Source: Candidatus Paraburkholderia kirkii
GTDB taxonomy: Bacteria > Pseudomonadota > Gammaproteobacteria > Burkholderiales > Burkholderiaceae
Direction of reading: 5' to 3'
Assembly (NCBI GenBank): GCA_001189345.1
Contig: LFKV01000023.1
Coordinates: 149,899-213,898, forward strand
Length of the DNA: 64,000 nt
The notes below the pieces were generated by a model. That model had not been told where the DNA came from. It made no database searches and was given only the letters and a program-made list of their open reading frames with translations. Shown piece by piece: positions 63,436 through 64,000 of the stretch (position 1 is the first letter of the stretch; every line of letters starts with the position of its first letter). Both the position numbers and the translations under genes were made by a program.

Positions 63436-64000
63436 ATGTCAATGGCCGACCGCGACGGCAAGATCTGGATGGATGGCAAGCTGATCGACTGGCGTGATGC
63501 CAAGATCCACGTTCTGACCCACACGTTGCACTACGGCATGGGCGTATTCGAGGGCGTGCGCGCGTACAAGACGGCGCAGGGCACGGCCATCTTCCGCCTG
63601 AAGGAGCACACGAAGCGCCTGCTGAACTCGGCGAAGATCTTCCAGATGGAAGTCCCGTTCGATCAGGCGACGCTCGAGGCCGCGCAACTCGAAGTCGTGC
63701 GCGCGAACAACCTGGAAAGCTGCTATATCCGCCCGATCATCTGGGTCGGCTCGGAGAAGCTGGGCGTCTCGGCGAAGGGCAACACCATCCACGTGGCCAT
63801 CGCCGCGTGGCCGTGGGGCGCGTATCTCGGCGAAGACGGGCTCGCGAAGGGCATCCGCGTGAAGACGTCGTCGTTCACGCGCCATCACGTGAACGTGTCG
63901 ATGGTCCGCGCGAAGGCGTCCGGCTGGTACGTGAACTCGATTCTCGCGAACCAAGAAGCCGTAGCGGACGGGTACAACGAAGCCCTGCTGCTGGACGTCG
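63436..64000 (+). CDS. ilvE: branched-chain amino-acid aminotransferase (partial, runs off the window)
   Basis: ATG 63436 follows TAGGAGAA. The first 188 residues show the fold-type IV pattern: DGKIWMDGKLIDWRDAKIHV, HTLHYGMGVFEGVRAYKT, the PLP-phosphate region RPIIWVGSEKLGV and the active-site approach VKTSSFTRHHVNVSMVRAKA, VNSILANQEAVADGYNEALL. It makes valine, leucine and isoleucine from their keto acids. It is intact as far as visible. The IS110 remnant lies in its upstream region. Confidence 0.95.
   Translation, partial: MSMADRDGKIWMDGKLIDWRDAKIHVLTHTLHYGMGVFEGVRAYKTAQGTAIFRLKEHTKRLLNSAKIFQMEVPFDQATLEAAQLEVVRANNLESCYIRPIIWVGSEKLGVSAKGNTIHVAIAAWPWGAYLGEDGLAKGIRVKTSSFTRHHVNVSMVRAKASGWYVNSILANQEAVADGYNEALLLDV

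Overview
The window is GC-rich DNA from a Burkholderia sensu lato bacterium (Paraburkholderia/Caballeronia type). The gene contents and orders odhA-odhB-lpdA-zapE, rpoZ-gmk-yicC / rph-rdgB-hemW and marR-nodT-emrA-emrB are typical of that group. About 27 kb of housekeeping and transport genes read through without a break. About 25 accessory genes carry single-base indels, in-frame TAG codons, deletion joints or IS insertions. Indels confined to dispensable genes point to real genome erosion, as described for leaf-nodule Burkholderia symbionts, rather than uniform sequencing error. The species is an inference.

Layout. 1-374: end of an MFS transporter. 0.4-16.4 kb: an island of general-stress genes (DJ-1/PfpI, DUF4142, DUF1488, glycine-zipper membrane protein, DUF2383, BON, YihY, OtsA, DUF883 and small hydrophilic proteins). 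It also carries a stand-alone rpoN (sigma-54) and two NtrC-type activators. Nine -24/-12 promoter candidates lie here, upstream of the stress genes and of rpoN itself; five match GGCAC-N5-TTGC exactly. 16.7-24.1 kb: a lipoprotein, a decayed hicAB module with a perfect operator-like palindrome, a NitT/TauT-like ABC ATPase and fused permease, a broken diguanylate cyclase and a small conserved protein. 24.1-27.4 kb: a broken Cpx-like two-component system, CpxR-like boxes, and a Spy-like gene and pirin gene truncated into each other. 27.8-33.1 kb: hisQMP without its binding-protein gene, and an EmrAB efflux operon with an internal deletion. 33.4-42.4 kb: intact typA, the 2-oxoglutarate dehydrogenase operon and zapE. 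42.4-47.3 kb: a nested IS graveyard (IS5 remnant, IS21, IS66 remnant, IS3 end, IS630) and a truncated unknown gene followed by GTCACCC repeats. 47.4-53 kb: decayed accessory genes (lipoprotein, exonuclease/GIY-YIG, porin, greB, DUF2591) and tRNA-Arg. 53.1-61.6 kb: spoT, rpoZ, gmk, yicC, broken rph, rdgB, hemW, broken MFS gene. 61.6-64 kb: tRNA-Ser, an IS2-group IS3 element inserted in an IS110 remnant, and the start of ilvE.

How it may work together. The most notable reading is that 0.4-14.9 kb forms a self-contained sigma-54 stress regulon: a positively autoregulated rpoN, two activators with a GSFTGA loop, and stress/osmoprotection genes (including trehalose synthesis) behind -24/-12 promoters. 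In most proteobacteria such genes depend on RpoS or ECF sigma factors.
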